From Cichorium intybus (taxonomy: Eukaryota > Streptophyta > Magnoliopsida > Asterales > Asteraceae): a stretch of 64,000 nt of DNA. Below are positions 27,360-40,462 of this stretch, one piece after another. The notes beneath the pieces are model-generated. The model was not told the DNA's origin. It made no database searches and was given only the letters and a program-made list of their open reading frames with translations. Position 1 is the first letter of the stretch, and each line of letters begins with the position of its first letter. The translations under genes and the position numbers were made by a program. The stretch spans positions 75,561,494 to 75,625,493 of the forward strand of contig CM042013.1 in assembly GCA_023525715.1 (NCBI GenBank), given 5' to 3'.

Positions 27360-30300
27360 CGCACGTCGCTGCGTGGAACTCTCGCGGTCTTTGTAAGCTT
27401 TCTCATCAGAAAGCTTTGAGAGAGCTTATCCGCGATCAAAATCTCCAAATTTGTGCCGCCATTGAAACTCGTGCTTCATTCTCTAATCTCCCTCGTATCT
27501 GTAATCGTGTCTTTGGCTCCTGGTCTTGGTCTTCCAACGGGCTTTTTTTCCCTCGAGGGACTAGAATTGTGGTTGCCTGGGACCCGCTGGCTGTTGATAT
27601 GATGCTTCTCGACTCCAATGATCAGGTTATGCATTTCAGCGTTAAAATTCGTGCTTCTAATAAATCCTTCTTCTGCTCGTTCATCTATGCTCATAATAAT
27701 CACATGCTGTGTCGCTCTCTATGGGATTCTCTTGCGGCTCATAAACATGTTGTTAAAGCTGCCCCCTGGATCGTGTTGGGTGATTTCAATGTTGCTCTTG
27801 ACATGAAAGATAGCACCGCTGGGGCGTCTGGTATCTCTCGTGCCATGGATGATTTCAGGGACTGTGTGAATCGGATTGAGATGGAGGACCTTAATTTCAA
27901 AGGTCTCTTCTACACCTGGACCAAGTCTCCTAACGGTTACGGTGGCATTCTCAAGAAGCTTGATCGTGTCATGGGTAATCCGCGCTTCGTTGCTTCTTTC
28001 CCCTCTGCTTCTGTCACTTTTCTCCCTTACCGATCGTCCGACCATTCCCCTATTGTGCTTTCTCTCCCCCTCAGATCCCCGTTCAAGCCTAAACCGTTCA
28101 AGTTCCCTAATTTTCTGACCTATAAGAACGAGTTTAAGCATGTTGTTGCTTCTTCTTGGGATCCCAATATCCCTGGCCATCATATGTATAAGGTTTTCCA
28201 AAACCTGAAAAATCTGAAAGCGCCTTTGCGCAAGCTGCTGCGTAGCCAGGGCAACCTCTTCTCTAAGGTTATCTGTCTTCGTACTGAGCTTGATAGAGTT
28301 CAGATTGCTCTGGATCGGGACCCTTTCAATATGCCTCTCCGTGACGAACAATGCAGGTACCTTCTCTCTTATAACGAGGCTTGCCTAGATGAAGAGAGGT
28401 TCCTGAAACAGAAGGCTAAGGTTGACTGGCTTTGTGAGGGTGATAAAAACTCTGCTTTCTTCCACAAGTCTGTTAAAAGCCGTAATTCTCGGAATCGTAT
28501 CGACTCCATCCAGGATGCCCAGGGTAGCTGGATTTCTGGGGATGCCCTACCCAATCTGTTCGTCTCCCACTTCCAAACGTTCTTAGGCACAGCCCACCCC
28601 TCCATTGCTATTCGTGACCCGTGTTCCCTCTTCTCTAATAAGCTATCCCCTCTTCAATCTGACGCCATGCTTACTCCTGTTACGGATGAGGAGGTTAAGT
28701 GCATCTTGTTCCAGATGGGCGATGATAAAGCGCCCGGCCCAGATGGTTTCTCGGTTAAGTTCTTCAAGTCTGCTTGGGATATCGTGGGGCACGATTTTTG
28801 TTCGGCGGTTAAGGAGTTCTTCTCTTCTGGTAAAATCCTTAAGTCGCTCAACAACATCGTGCTTGCTCTCATCCCTAAGGTTGACTCCCCGTCTAAAGTC
28901 ACTGATTTTCGCCCAATCGCCTGTTGTAACGTTGTTTACAAATGTATCAGCAAGATCATTGCGGATCGTATAAAAACCACCTCTCTTCTCTGGTTGATGA
29001 AAACCAGTCTGCTTTCATTCCAGGGCACCTGATCACTGATAATGTTCTTCTTGTCCAGGAGCTCATGCGTGATTATCATTGTCATCGTGGTCCCCCAGGT
29101 GTGCGTTTAAAGTCGATATCCAAAAAGCTTACGATACGGTTGACTGGTTTTTTCTTCGCACCATCTTGGTTGGGTTTGGTTTCCCCATTCGTATGATTGA
29201 CTGGATCATGACGTGTGTCTCCACTGCTGCTTACTCTGTGAGCATCACTGGTAATATGCACGGATTCTTCGACGGTAAAAGGGGCATCCGTCAGGGTGAC
29301 CCCCTCTCTCCCTATCTCTTCACTCTTGTCATGGAGGTGCTTAACCTTATGATCAAGAGAAACATCTCTGACTCCGATTCTTTTAAATTCCATCGGCAAT
29401 GTGAGAAGCAAAGTATCACCCATCTCTGCTTTGCCGATGACCTTCTTCTCTTCTGTCATGGCGATAGCTCTTCGGTTCGTGTCATAAATGACTCTCTTGC
29501 TGAATTCTCTAGGGTCTCTGGGCTCCACCCTAACAAAGCGAAGAGTGAAGCCTTCTACTGCAATGTTGGTGAGAGGACCAGATTTTCCATTGATCGTATT
29601 GTTAGGTTTCCGGAGGGATCTCTCCCTGTCCGATACCTTGGTGTCCCTCTCATCACCAGTCGTCTTGTCCACAAGGACTGTAAACGCCTAGTTGATAAAG
29701 TCAAATGCAGGATTAACGACTGGAAGAACAAGTCTCTCTCTTTTGCCGGTCGTCTCCAACTCATCCTCTCTGTCCTTTCTTCCATGCAAATTTATTGGGC
29801 TTCCGTTTTTATTCTTCCTAAATCTATCTCTAACGAGATTGAGAAACTCACTAGGGGTTTCCTCTGGTGCAACGGTGAGATGAAGCGTGGTAAAGCCAAA
29901 GTCTCATGGAAGACTGTATGTCTGCCTAAGACCCATGGTGGTCTGGGTATCCGTAACATTGCTGTTTGGAATATTGCCCTTATGGCTTCCCATACCTGGA
30001 GACTCCTTTCTAATAAGGATTCTCTCTGGGTCAGGTGGATCCACTCGTACCGCCTCTGTGGGCGTAACTTCTGGGATGCCCCCAAGAAGCGCGGTACGGG
30101 CTATGCATGGCGCAATATCCTCGACATGCGGGGTAAGATCAGGGGCTTTATTGTATCCAAGGTTGGTGATGGCTGCTCTACGTCTGCTTGGTTCGATAAC
30201 TGGCATCCTGCTGGTCCCCTCTCTCAATTCTTATCCGCCCGTAAAATCCATACTGCGGGCTTCACTCCTGATTCTAAGGTTGTTGACCTTGTCCTCAACG

Positions 30301-30986
30301 GGTGTTGGGTGCGCCCCTATTGCTGGCAGGACTCCCATCCCGTTCTGCTTTCTCATAACCCCCCTTCCCTTTCCACGTCCGTTCCTGATAAACTCCTCTG
30401 GAGTTCTGGCGACGGTAAGGTCTCTCCTTTTTCTGTCCGTTCTGTCTGGCACTCTATACGCCCCTCGGACCAGCCTGTTGACTGGTATCATCTTGTTTGG
30501 TACTCCCAGAATATCCCTAGACATGCCTTCATTCTTTTGGTTGCTCTCAAAGATCGTCTAAAGACCCATGATAAAATCAGAAGCTGGGAGACTAACGCCA
30601 ACCTTATCTGTGCCTTCTGCGGTGATTGTTCCGATTCCCTTCCACATCTTTTCTTTGAGTGTGCTTTCCCTTCTATGGTTTGGCATGATCTTCAGCATGT
30701 TATGAACCTCTCCTTCCCCACAAATTGCTGGTCGGATATCATCAATCTCCTAAAGCCGATCACTAAGGATAAGACCGTTTGGTCCATTATCCGAAGACTT
30801 GTGCTTGCGGGAGCTATCTACCACATTTGGCAGGAAAGAAATAACCGGATTTTTAAGAATAAGAGACAATCGTATCATGATGTTGTCAAGACTATTATTG
30901 ATGATGTCCGTTGTAGATTGGTGAGTCTCTCTATGAAACCTTCTCCTAATGTTATTTTGGCTAAAAGAGTATGGTCCTTACCCTAA
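27356..30986 (+). pseudogene. LINE ORF2 (endonuclease, reverse transcriptase, zf-RVT), copy 2, two frame breaks
   Basis: The first 558 codons (27356-29032) hold an APE-type endonuclease with N8 (WNSRG), E37 (IETRA), D143/N145 (GDFN) and D229/H230 (SDHSP), then the start of the reverse transcriptase (DDKAPGPDGF, DFRPIACCNVVYK). The frame changes near 28970 in a run of five A. A piece in the next frame reads SLVDENQSAFIPGHLITDN (28942-29196). It changes again near 29090 in a run of C. The third frame (29079-30986) carries FKVDIQKAYDTVDW, RGIRQGDPLSPYLF, the catalytic FADDLLLF, YLGVPL, and a C-terminal zf-RVT (CAFCGDCSDSLPHLFFEC). Both breaks are one-base contractions in homopolymers and are shared with copy 1. 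Otherwise the active-site residues are intact. Confidence 0.9.
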
Positions 30987-31522
30987 CGTTGAGAGATGTA
31001 TCTCATATTTTCCACTGTGGTCTATTATTCTCTCCTATCTCATCTTTTCTATTATATATTTCTCTGCTTGTATGGTTTGTTTTTTTGCAGGACGTTTGCT
31101 TTTTATGTTCCTGTTATGTTCTATGGTCCCAAAAACTGTTTTGGTTCCTAGTATTGCCTTGTTGACCATTGGGGTCTGTCCCAATGGGTCTTTTTGTTGT
31201 TTATTTGGTGGGGAGTCCCCAGCCTTAAATTGTATTTATTGTTTTTTTAATAAAATTTGCCAGAGGTACCGTCCTCTTTACCCAAAAAAAATGACTTTCT
31301 AAAGAGTTATAAAAAGATGTTTTGAAAACCACTTTTGAGTTATCTAAACAAATTTTTTTAACTTATTGTCTTTTTTAGAAATCAATAAGTCGTTTTCAAA
31401 AAGCATAGCCAACCACCCTTTTAGAGTTTGAATTTAAACCACTAATCGCCTTTTGGTCAATTTATTATGCCTTCCCAAAAACATAAACACACTTGAGTTT
31501 ATATGATAACCGATAATCATCC

Positions 31523-32620
<1,098 letters not shown>

Positions 32621-32711
32621 ATTTTATAAAATGGTTTTAACAAAAAAACAATCACAAAATCCAGGAAAGCCATCAAAAGATTGTATGAGTGTGTGTAAAA
32701 AATATAGAGAC

Positions 32712-33080
32712 CGTGTTTTAAAAAAATTTCAGAGTTTTCAAATTTTGAAAATCAAAAAAGTTTGGGCAGGAGCCAAGTTCCAAAAATTTTAAAGTTTTCA
32801 AATTTTGAAAATCCGAAAAATTTGGGAGGAAGCTAAGTTACAAAATTTTCAAAATTTTCAAATTTTGAAAATCCGAAAAACTTGGGCGGGAGCTAAGTTT
32901 AAAAAATTTCAAATTTTGAAAATCCGAAAAAACTTGGACGGAAGCTAAGTTTCAAAATTTTCCAAGTTTTCCAATTTTAAAAATACGAAAAACTTGGGCG
33001 GGAACTAAGTTTCAAAATTTTCAAAAGTTTTTAATTTTGAAAATCCGAAAAGCTTGGGCGGGAGCTTAGTTTCAAAAATT
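32712..33080. repeat. Minisatellite of about 60-bp units
   Basis: Six imperfect head-to-tail units. Each contains TTTTCAAATTTTGAAAATCCG, an internal palindrome, followed by AAAACTTGGGCGGGAGCTAAG. Units differ by a few substitutions and small indels. Confidence 0.9.
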
Positions 33081-33486
33081 TCAAAGTCAATAGCTCCTCT
33101 ACGCTAATCCGATACAAAGTTATATGATGACTTGTATTTTCAATAAACCAATCCACTAAATTGATTAGTAATTCAGTTTCAACATAGTCAATAGCACCTC
33201 TACGCTAATCCATCACCTGCACAAACCACTTGTATATATTTTTATATTGATTAAATTTGATTATGTTGATATTATGAGTAACATATTGCTATTATATGTT
33301 AAAAGAATAAAATTGCTGCTATACTGGGCCAACTTAGTAAGTACATTGCTATTCTTAGCCAACTTAGTAAATAAAAAGTACATTTAATGGTCCTTGCCCT
33401 TTCTGCTTTTTGTCTCTATAGTCAAATTTTAAAACAATTTTCAATTCTGGTCCTTATTTCAATGTTTCATATTGATGTTTGGTATC
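33081..33486. other. Non-coding stretch with a 25-bp direct repeat
   Basis: GTCAATAGCTCCTCTACGC near 33085 recurs near 33186 with one change (GTCAATAGCACCTCTACGC). Nothing else recognised. Confidence 0.5.
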
Positions 33487-34190
33487 ATTTTTTTTTTGAA
33501 CGGCAGAAGGAAATTTATTAACCAAACTCCAGCGGGAAGCTGGAGAAAGGAAAGTACAATACCAGTTTAAGGAAAAATTTAACAATAACAAAAAAAACGA
33601 CACAATTGGAAGAACAGAAATTCCAAATATAGAACTGTCCACCAACACACCACTTGCAACAGATCCACAACAGTCAAAGCCTTTATACCACCTGCTAGCA
33701 GAATGTTACCAGGGGTATTTTTGTCCGAATTAGATTGTTAAGCAGCAGAATGTCCAACTCTGTGAGATCACTAATGCTTTTAGATGCAGGGGCATTTTCG
33801 TCACAAACCCACCAGTCCGAACACCAATTTGGGAGCACCAGATAACACCCAAATGACCAGAAAACTACCAGAACTAAATCAAGTCACCATTACCACCTGC
33901 TAGCTATAATGTAACCAGGGGAATTTTCGTCCGAATGTAATTCAAGCCAAGCAGCTAAATCGGTTATTCTCCTGTGAACTATAAAGTGTCGGGTAATTTT
34001 GTCAAGCTAAAGTTCAAACTGTGAAGTCCCCAAAGTCTTTAGTTTCAGGGGCATTTTCGTCCACATAAACCCAACAGTCCGCACACCATTTGGAAGAACG
34101 GATAACACCGGAAATGACCAGAAAAATACCGGAAATCTCCTACGAACCATTGGATTAAAATTAAGAAGCCGAGGGTAAAGATCGATTGGG
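33487..34190 (-). mobile_element. 5'-truncated retroposon with poly(A) tail on the minus strand
   Basis: A run of T at 33488-33497 followed by GAACGGCAGAAGGAAATTTATTAACC is, on the minus strand, the 3' end of a plant LINE-type retroposon: TTAATAAATTTCC, GCCGTTC, then A-tail. Upstream (33685-34140) there are two diverged tandem units of about 210-240 bp; both carry ACCACCTGCTAGC and GGGGCATTTTCGTC. No protein was recognised. The left limit is set only by similarity of the repeats. Confidence 0.5.
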
Positions 34191-35340
34191 CTTAACTTTC
34201 CAAATGTGATCACTACCGATTGAAATCTATCAAACATGGGCTTTATTGCAAGAGAGGCATCATGGCAGCTAAGCTGCAAATATACCAGGAAAAAGAAGTA
34301 CTTTACTATGATATATACTACAATTTTGAAATAAATACAGTAAATAGAGTTCCGTATAAAATACCTGCAAGACTGGATCAAGAATATGGGGCATTCTTTC
34401 ATCACAAGACTCAATTATGATTGAAAACCCTCTTGTGTCCCCACAAGTGTTTGCAAAGTCACAAGTTGTTTGAATGTGCAACGTCACAAATTGTCTAAAA
34501 CATGCATCCACAACCAAAAGTCTTAAAACAAAAAACAAAAAAGTTATTATTCGTATTTTTAATTAAAACAAAAATGAGAGCAACTTATGAAACAAAAGAA
34601 GAATCTACAGGAGGAACAGAAAATAGATAAAAGAATAACAATTCACTATAATTAAGAGTAAAAAATTCTAGAAATGCACATACATTACCTACCAATGTTC
34701 AAGCTGAAACAGTTTGAAGAAACAATATTTGCAGCCTACAGATTAAAAAGGAGATGGCTTTAGTTATTCCAAGACCATGTGAAGAACCATAATAATAAAC
34801 AAGTAACAGATAAACATGATGATGTTGTATATGTAAACTTGAACGTGCATCTATAATCAAAAGTTTTAAAACAAAAAGAAAGTTATTAATCGTATTTCAA
34901 AATAAAACAAAAATGAAAGCAACTTGGCGAAGAAAGAATCTTCAGGTTCATAAAAAAAGGAAAAAAAAAACAATCAAAGAAAAACAAATAATTGTGATTA
35001 ATAGGAAAACAATTACTGAGATATACGTAATTTACCTACAAATGTTCAAGCTGGATTCCCAGCCACTTTCTGGTTCAAGGATCTGCAAGTTCAAGTATCG
35101 TAGTCCCTTTAGTTTTAGCAAAAATCCTACAATTTAAACCAAACCATCGTACATCCTGATTTTGAGCAACATAAATGCAATCTTTTAGTAGGGAAAGAAT
35201 GGTGGAAGAGAGGAGAGAGGGTAGATATTGATGGGAAAAAATCATACAAACAGGTGCTTGGTGGGGAATCCCGTGACCAGAGGCCGAGAAGACCAAGACT
35301 ATGATCATCCCGTCCAAACCGTACCTGCAAGTCAACTAAA
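34191..35340. repeat. Two diverged tandem units of about 350 bp, no gene
   Basis: The segment from 34497 (GCATCCACAACCAAAAGTCTTAAAAC, then TTATTATTCGTATTT) is repeated from 34843 (GCATCTATAATCAAAAG, then TTATTAATCGTATTT). Both go on to ACCTACNAATGTTCAAGCTG near 34687 and 35034. No coding was recognised. Confidence 0.6.
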
Positions 35341-35988
35341 AGCCTAGATTAGAAAAATAGAAAATAAATGGTGGCGGTGTCTGGATCTAAATCCAGATCC
35401 ACAAAATCGAAACAGTGTAGACCAGTGGCGTTTCTAAAATGAAGCTCCAAATTCATTCGTGTCATAGATTTTCATTAATCGAAACAGTGTCGACTGGTAG
35501 TGTTTACATCCCTCTGATTTTCGTTAATTCAGCTCCACTGGTTCACATTATTTTCATAGATTTTGGGACATGCGTGTCTTCGTAGATTTGGGGATGCGTG
35601 TCTTCGTACATTTGGGGTTTTCTTCGGTTTGTGTTTACAGATCTTGATGTGGTGATGGAACCTAGGGTTTTATCCACAAGCTAGAGGAGATGGCGGTGGT
35701 GCTTTCTACTTGCGGTGGTGACAGCAACAATTTTAGCTTATTGAGCCAGAGATAATAATGAAGCCAAAAAAAACCATCCGCAAGTAGAAAAAATGAAGAC
35801 TCCAACATCTGCGTAAGTCTTATTGCCCCTGCGAAAAAAAATAAAACTAATCGAAAACCACCAATTAAAAACCTAATGAACCAAATCAAGAATCTTAAAC
35901 CCATGGGTCTAGGCACCGTTAACATGTGAGAGACGAAGAGGCATCACAGTGGAGGTTTGGTGGTGATGGTAAACGTAGGAGAAACTGG

Positions 35989-36020
<32 letters not shown>

Positions 36021-36611
36021 CATGTGCATTTCAAATTTTGAAATGAAAATGGATTCCTTGTGGTAGTGACTCGTGGACTTTAGCTTTCCGGTTTTAGCCT
36101 CTAGCGGTTACATCTGAAAGAACTACCTCCAGTCGTTGTTTTGGAGGCTTAGATCTATGACTGTTGGCGATGGTTGTAGTGGTGTTTAATAGTGGTTTAG
36201 ACAACATTAGTGAAGGCGGTGGCAGCAGGGGATAGTAGTCCTAGAGAACGTGAATCAGCTACCATCGGTGACGGCTAGGGTTTCTAGAGAGAAAAAAAGG
36301 GTCGTCGAGATTAAGCATGGGGTGAGGGTGACTCATATATGCAGCGTCCCCAATTGATTTCAAATTTCAAAACTTGGATATACAGATTCGCAAATCCCTT
36401 AAAAAGGGGACCAAAAAGTAGGCGGAATCGAAATTCAAATTTGGATTTTGAATCAGTAGATGGCGACTCAATTGATATTACCTATTCACGTGTTGAAATA
36501 ATTCATAATCCCGCTCAAATTTCTCATTGGCTTTAGATGTTGTACTGTCTTAATTTTAAGACTATATGCATTGAAGTGTTGTAAGTTATATATGGTTTAT
36601 AATATAGTATA
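35341..36611. other. Non-coding stretch with a (GA)n microsatellite
   Basis: (GA)n lies at 35993-36020. GGTGGTGG-type runs near 35640-36250 look like a gene-flank sequence on either strand, but no exon could be supported. Confidence 0.4.
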
Positions 36612-36876
<265 letters not shown>

Positions 36877-37061
36877 AAATTTATCGTTTATTATGTTCTA
36901 CAAGCACGTAGTTATATTGATTCAAAACTAAAAACTAAAAAGAAATTCTTTGAAACTTTTTAGTTATTAACATAAATTAATAATTTTTATTGGTTCAAAA
37001 ACTTTAAAGAAATATATCAAAGTTTATCATTTTGAACGCTTTAAAAACTAGTAGATATATT

Positions 37062-37115
37062 GATATAGAAATTAATTTTTTTATGAATGCATATGAATGC
37101 ATCAATGTATCCATA

Positions 37116-37189
<74 letters not shown>

Positions 37190-37460
37190 CTTTATTTTAT
37201 TCAAAAAATGATGCTCTAATATAAAAAAACTAAATTTTTGTATATATGCATTAGTTAAAACACAGAATGCATGAATACATCCATATGGATGCATGCATCA
37301 ATACATCCATATCCATGCATGCATATCGACTTAAATTTATTTTAAAAAAATATAATGTTTTGATATAAAAACTAATTTTTTATGCAAACATCAGTGAGTA
37401 TATATGAATTCATCAATGCATACATATGCATTGATGTATATCATTAGTGCATCAATATGC
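37062..37460. repeat. Diverged tandem repeat rich in ATGCAT, with (TA)n inside
   Basis: Three units start at about 37062, 37217 and 37363 with ATATARAAACTAAWTTTTT and go on to CATCAATGYATMCATATGCAT. The first unit holds a TA array at 37119-37186. ATGCAT palindromes occur many times. Confidence 0.7.
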
Positions 37461-38434
37461 ATACATGTATTGACGATGAGGATCACTCATTAACCCTAGA
37501 AGATCATATAGTTACTCATTTTGCGATTGTCCATTAACATTTTACATATTATATACATTATAAGTAAACCAAGATTAACTATAGTTTCCTTACTTGTATG
37601 CAAGAAGAAATTCATGTGTTATGACCACGTCATGACAGGAAGCTACTATCACACTCTCGGGTCTTACCACAAGTGGTTTGAAATGATATAAGTAATTTTT
37701 TTAACTGTCTTGGGTCTTATCACAAGTTGTGGGTTCAAGATGTCAACGGGTTTGGTGGAAACATATTACTCTATTAATTAATTTGCGTAATTTTGGTTGT
37801 TTTGTGTAACGTTTTTTTGTAACACGGGTTTATGTGGATCCGTTCATTGGATCCGTTTTCTTCCACCGCTATTTCTTCGGATCTTTATATTCTTCACCCA
37901 CGTATCACTTTTCTTTGGACACTGCAATCGGCTACCACCGCTTCTTCCTCGTGCCGCCTTCAACCACACCATCTTCACCATTATCTGCGGATCCGGTTGC
38001 GTCTTTGTCTTCTCCGCCATCGCACTCTCGATTTTGCGTCACCCCTATTTCTCTTCTTTATCCGACGTTCCTTTTTTTATGCAGGTTAAAAAGGCTATCT
38101 CTCCATCGATATGCATCCAATAGACGCTCCTCTCAAAATCGATTGCGGATCATCACTATCCCTCAAATCAGCAGCACCAGACCATAGATTAGATTAACAG
38201 GTCGACTTCTAAATGAAAAGGGAGAGAACGTGAGTGATTAGCAATAAAAAAATTAGGATCTCAATTTAACATAATTTGTTCAATACGTGCTTTTGTTGTC
38301 TGATTCCACCCTTTGTGTTCCAATTTTACTATCGTGAGGTAATTATAATTATATTTACCTAATCACCGCCTCCACCGTTTACCACTGCTATCACCGCCAC
38401 AATTGGGCCACCACCGCCACAAGCGCACCCCGCA
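37461..38434. other. No supported gene
   Basis: Several overlapping plus-strand ORFs lie at 37797-38187 but none resembles a protein family, and the region does not read as the missing N-terminal part of the MYG1 gene that follows. Confidence 0.4.
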
Positions 38435-39372
38435 GCTGTCTACAAGAATTTTGTAGAGGTACGTTTAAGATAGTTCCTTCTTTATCCGATACCAGTTTTT
38501 AACTGTAAAATGTATTAGGCAGTTGATGCTATTGACAATGGAATCAATCAGTATGAGACAGATCAGCCTCCTAGGTATTTAAACAACACAACTTTGTCCT
38601 CCAGAATTTCCAGATTGAACATGAACTGGCATGATGTTGATCAATCACCTCAGAAAGAAGACAAAGCATTTCAACAAGCAATGAATTTGGCTGTGAGTGA
38701 ATTTATGGATGTGAGTTTTAGTAAGACATTCATGTTCATCTTATTTCAAGAATGATAAGTTGTTTTGATAATCAACTGTTTGACCTATTTATGTACCACC
38801 AGTGTATCTATCTACTTTCATGCAAAATCATGGTTGCCAGCAAGATCAGTTGTAATGGAATGTCTTGCAACAAGAAAGAACATTGATTCCAGTGGAGAAA
38901 TGATGTTGCTGACTAGCTCTTGTCCTGTAAGTTGCTTTTGGTTAGTTGTCAATTTATGCATTAACATAATTTTCATCTAAAAGAATCTCACTCATTCGGC
39001 AGTGGAAGCTTTGCATATTTGACCTTGAAGTGGAAATGAAGATTGATCCAGTCATAAAATATGTTATATATCAGCTGCTTAACACACTTTGAAGTTTCAA
39101 CATTTATACATTAAAAGACTTTTTAACTTTTTTTTCATGTTATGTAGGATGACAGGAATAATAAGTGGCGAGTTCAAGCAGTAGCAGTGTCACCAGATAA
39201 ATTTGAAAGCAGGGAGGCTCTACCATCTCAATGGAGGGGTTTGACAAATGATCATCTTTTTGAAGTTGCAGGAATATCTGGTTGTGTATTTGTGCATTCA
39301 AGTGGGTTCATTGGTGGAAAGAAAAGTTATGAAGGTGTACTGACCATGGCAAGAGCTTCTTTATTGGCTTAA
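38435..39372 (+). pseudogene. MYG1-like hydrolase, C-terminal half, broken
   Basis: MYG1 (UPF0160) proteins are DHH-type metal-dependent hydrolases/exonucleases. Only the C-terminal half is present. Exon pieces: 38435-38458 (AVYKNFVE, donor GT at 38459); 38519-38710 (AVDAIDNGINQYETDQPPRY to LAVSEFMD, donor gtgagt); about 38801-38926 (FHAKSWLPARSVVMECLA to TSSCP, donor gtaagt); 39003-39074 (WKLCIFDLEVEMKIDP to YVIYQ); 39148-39372 (DDRNNKWRVQAVAVSPDKFE to the stop). The donor after 39074 reads CT instead of GT, and the acceptor of the third piece appears out of phase. The N-terminal catalytic half (about 150 residues in relatives) is absent upstream. This is a decayed or captured fragment. Confidence 0.85.
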
Positions 39373-39751
39373 GCAGGAATGATGACAAACATCTGTTGAC
39401 AACTGTTTAATCCGGATTTTGAAGGTAATAACAGAAGCATGAAACACCCAATTCAAAGAGTAATACTATAAAATTTTAATTGTTAACCGGAAAAAAAACT
39501 TTTAAACTAAAGTTAGGCCTTCGAATAACAACAAACTCTTGTCAAAAGACCTTATCAGAAAACGATAATTTGAGAATAGGCACACCAAGTGTTCGACTTT
39601 GAAACTTTGAATGATCAGTCGTTTTTACAGTCGTTGTGTTAAATATATTAGTCAGACATGATCCATTTGAGTATTGCTCCTTCCCTTTTCATTTCCAACT
39701 TTAATATGTATTCATGTTAATAATTTTCCTTACTTGGACTCTTTTACAGTT
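39373..39751. other. Non-coding spacer
   Basis: Nothing recognised between the MYG1 stop and the next exon. A possible splice acceptor TTTTACAG ends at 39749. Confidence 0.4.
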
Positions 39752-39839
39752 ATGAGCTCAACAGTTGCAAAGAAGAAAGACAGTTTAAGAACTCAGGGGA
39801 GGTATGCTTTTCACAGTGACTTTTGTAACATTGATGTCG

Positions 39840-39903
<64 letters not shown>

Positions 39904-40198
39904 CAGAAATAAGTGCGAGAAATTACGGAGGCAATGCAGGAAGCTGGTGAGGAGGAACACGGGTGAAACCAGCAGCAATGGAGACAACGATACTTTCACT
40001 CAAGGCATGGACTCTGCTGAGTCGGAAGAAGTGGTGAGTGCCATGGAGTCCCTTTCCAGTGAAAAAAAAAATTCAGACACAAGATTAATATATCCAAACA
40101 TATCCGACTCCGCATCTTCCGGTTCTGATTCTTCACAAGATCCCAAAGTAACTCAAAGTTTTACCTTGTCAGATAGCAAGAACGAAAATGAAGAGTGA
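39752..40198 (+). CDS. Hypothetical protein, two exons split by a (TA)n intron
   Basis: Exon 39752-39801 starts MSSTVAKKKDSLRTQG and has donor gtatgc. Exon 39907-40198 follows acceptor ATATTACAG. The phases fit, giving a 112-aa product. The intron of 105 bp is mostly TA repeat (39846-39901). The start of exon 2 is basic (KCEKLRRQCRKLVRR); the remainder is acidic and Ser-rich (MDSAESEEVVSAMESLSSEK; SDSASSGSDSSQD). No family was recognised. The acceptor at 39749 suggests an earlier exon might exist, so this could be the 3' end of a longer gene or a fragment. Confidence 0.35.
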
Positions 40199-40462
40199 AC
40201 ACCCAAATCAAAGCTTACGGTTATGTCAACCGAGGACTTTTCCACCTTGCAGTGTATCATTCGCCTTCATACGATCCCTTCGGGAACATGTTTCTTTTGA
40301 TTTTTGTTAAATATACATTTCACTTTGCAAACACATCGTTTGTTTAATTAGAATAAGATCCCAGGCTCGATCTGATTTAGTATCAAGCTGATTCTTTTTT
40401 CTGTTCCTATATATATGGGTCCGTGCAGCATTTCTACGATATTATCCTCAGAGACGAGTACT
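40199..40462. other. Spacer upstream of the ANTH gene fragment
   Basis: No coding recognised. TATATATGG near 40410 could serve as a TATA-like element, and an in-frame upstream ATG at 40415 precedes the conserved ANTH start. Confidence 0.3.

Larger units (their letters stand above)
24435..31296 (+). mobile_element. L1-clade LINE, copy 2, with target duplications
   Basis: AAAAATGACT lies at 24435-24444 and 31287-31296 at the ends of a 6.8-kb LINE. Same insertion as copy 1 by its position in the MITE. ORF2 is longer and more intact than in copy 1. Confidence 0.9.
24131..31420. mobile_element. Tourist-like MITE split by a LINE, copy 2
   Basis: Same structure as in unit 1, with decayed ends (GAGGATATTTG on the left, CAACCACCCTT on the right). 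Confidence 0.55.

Noticed and set aside
37797..38187. Overlapping ORFs upstream of the MYG1 fragment
   Set aside because: No similarity to the missing MYG1 N-terminus or to any family I know; no splice pattern supports them.
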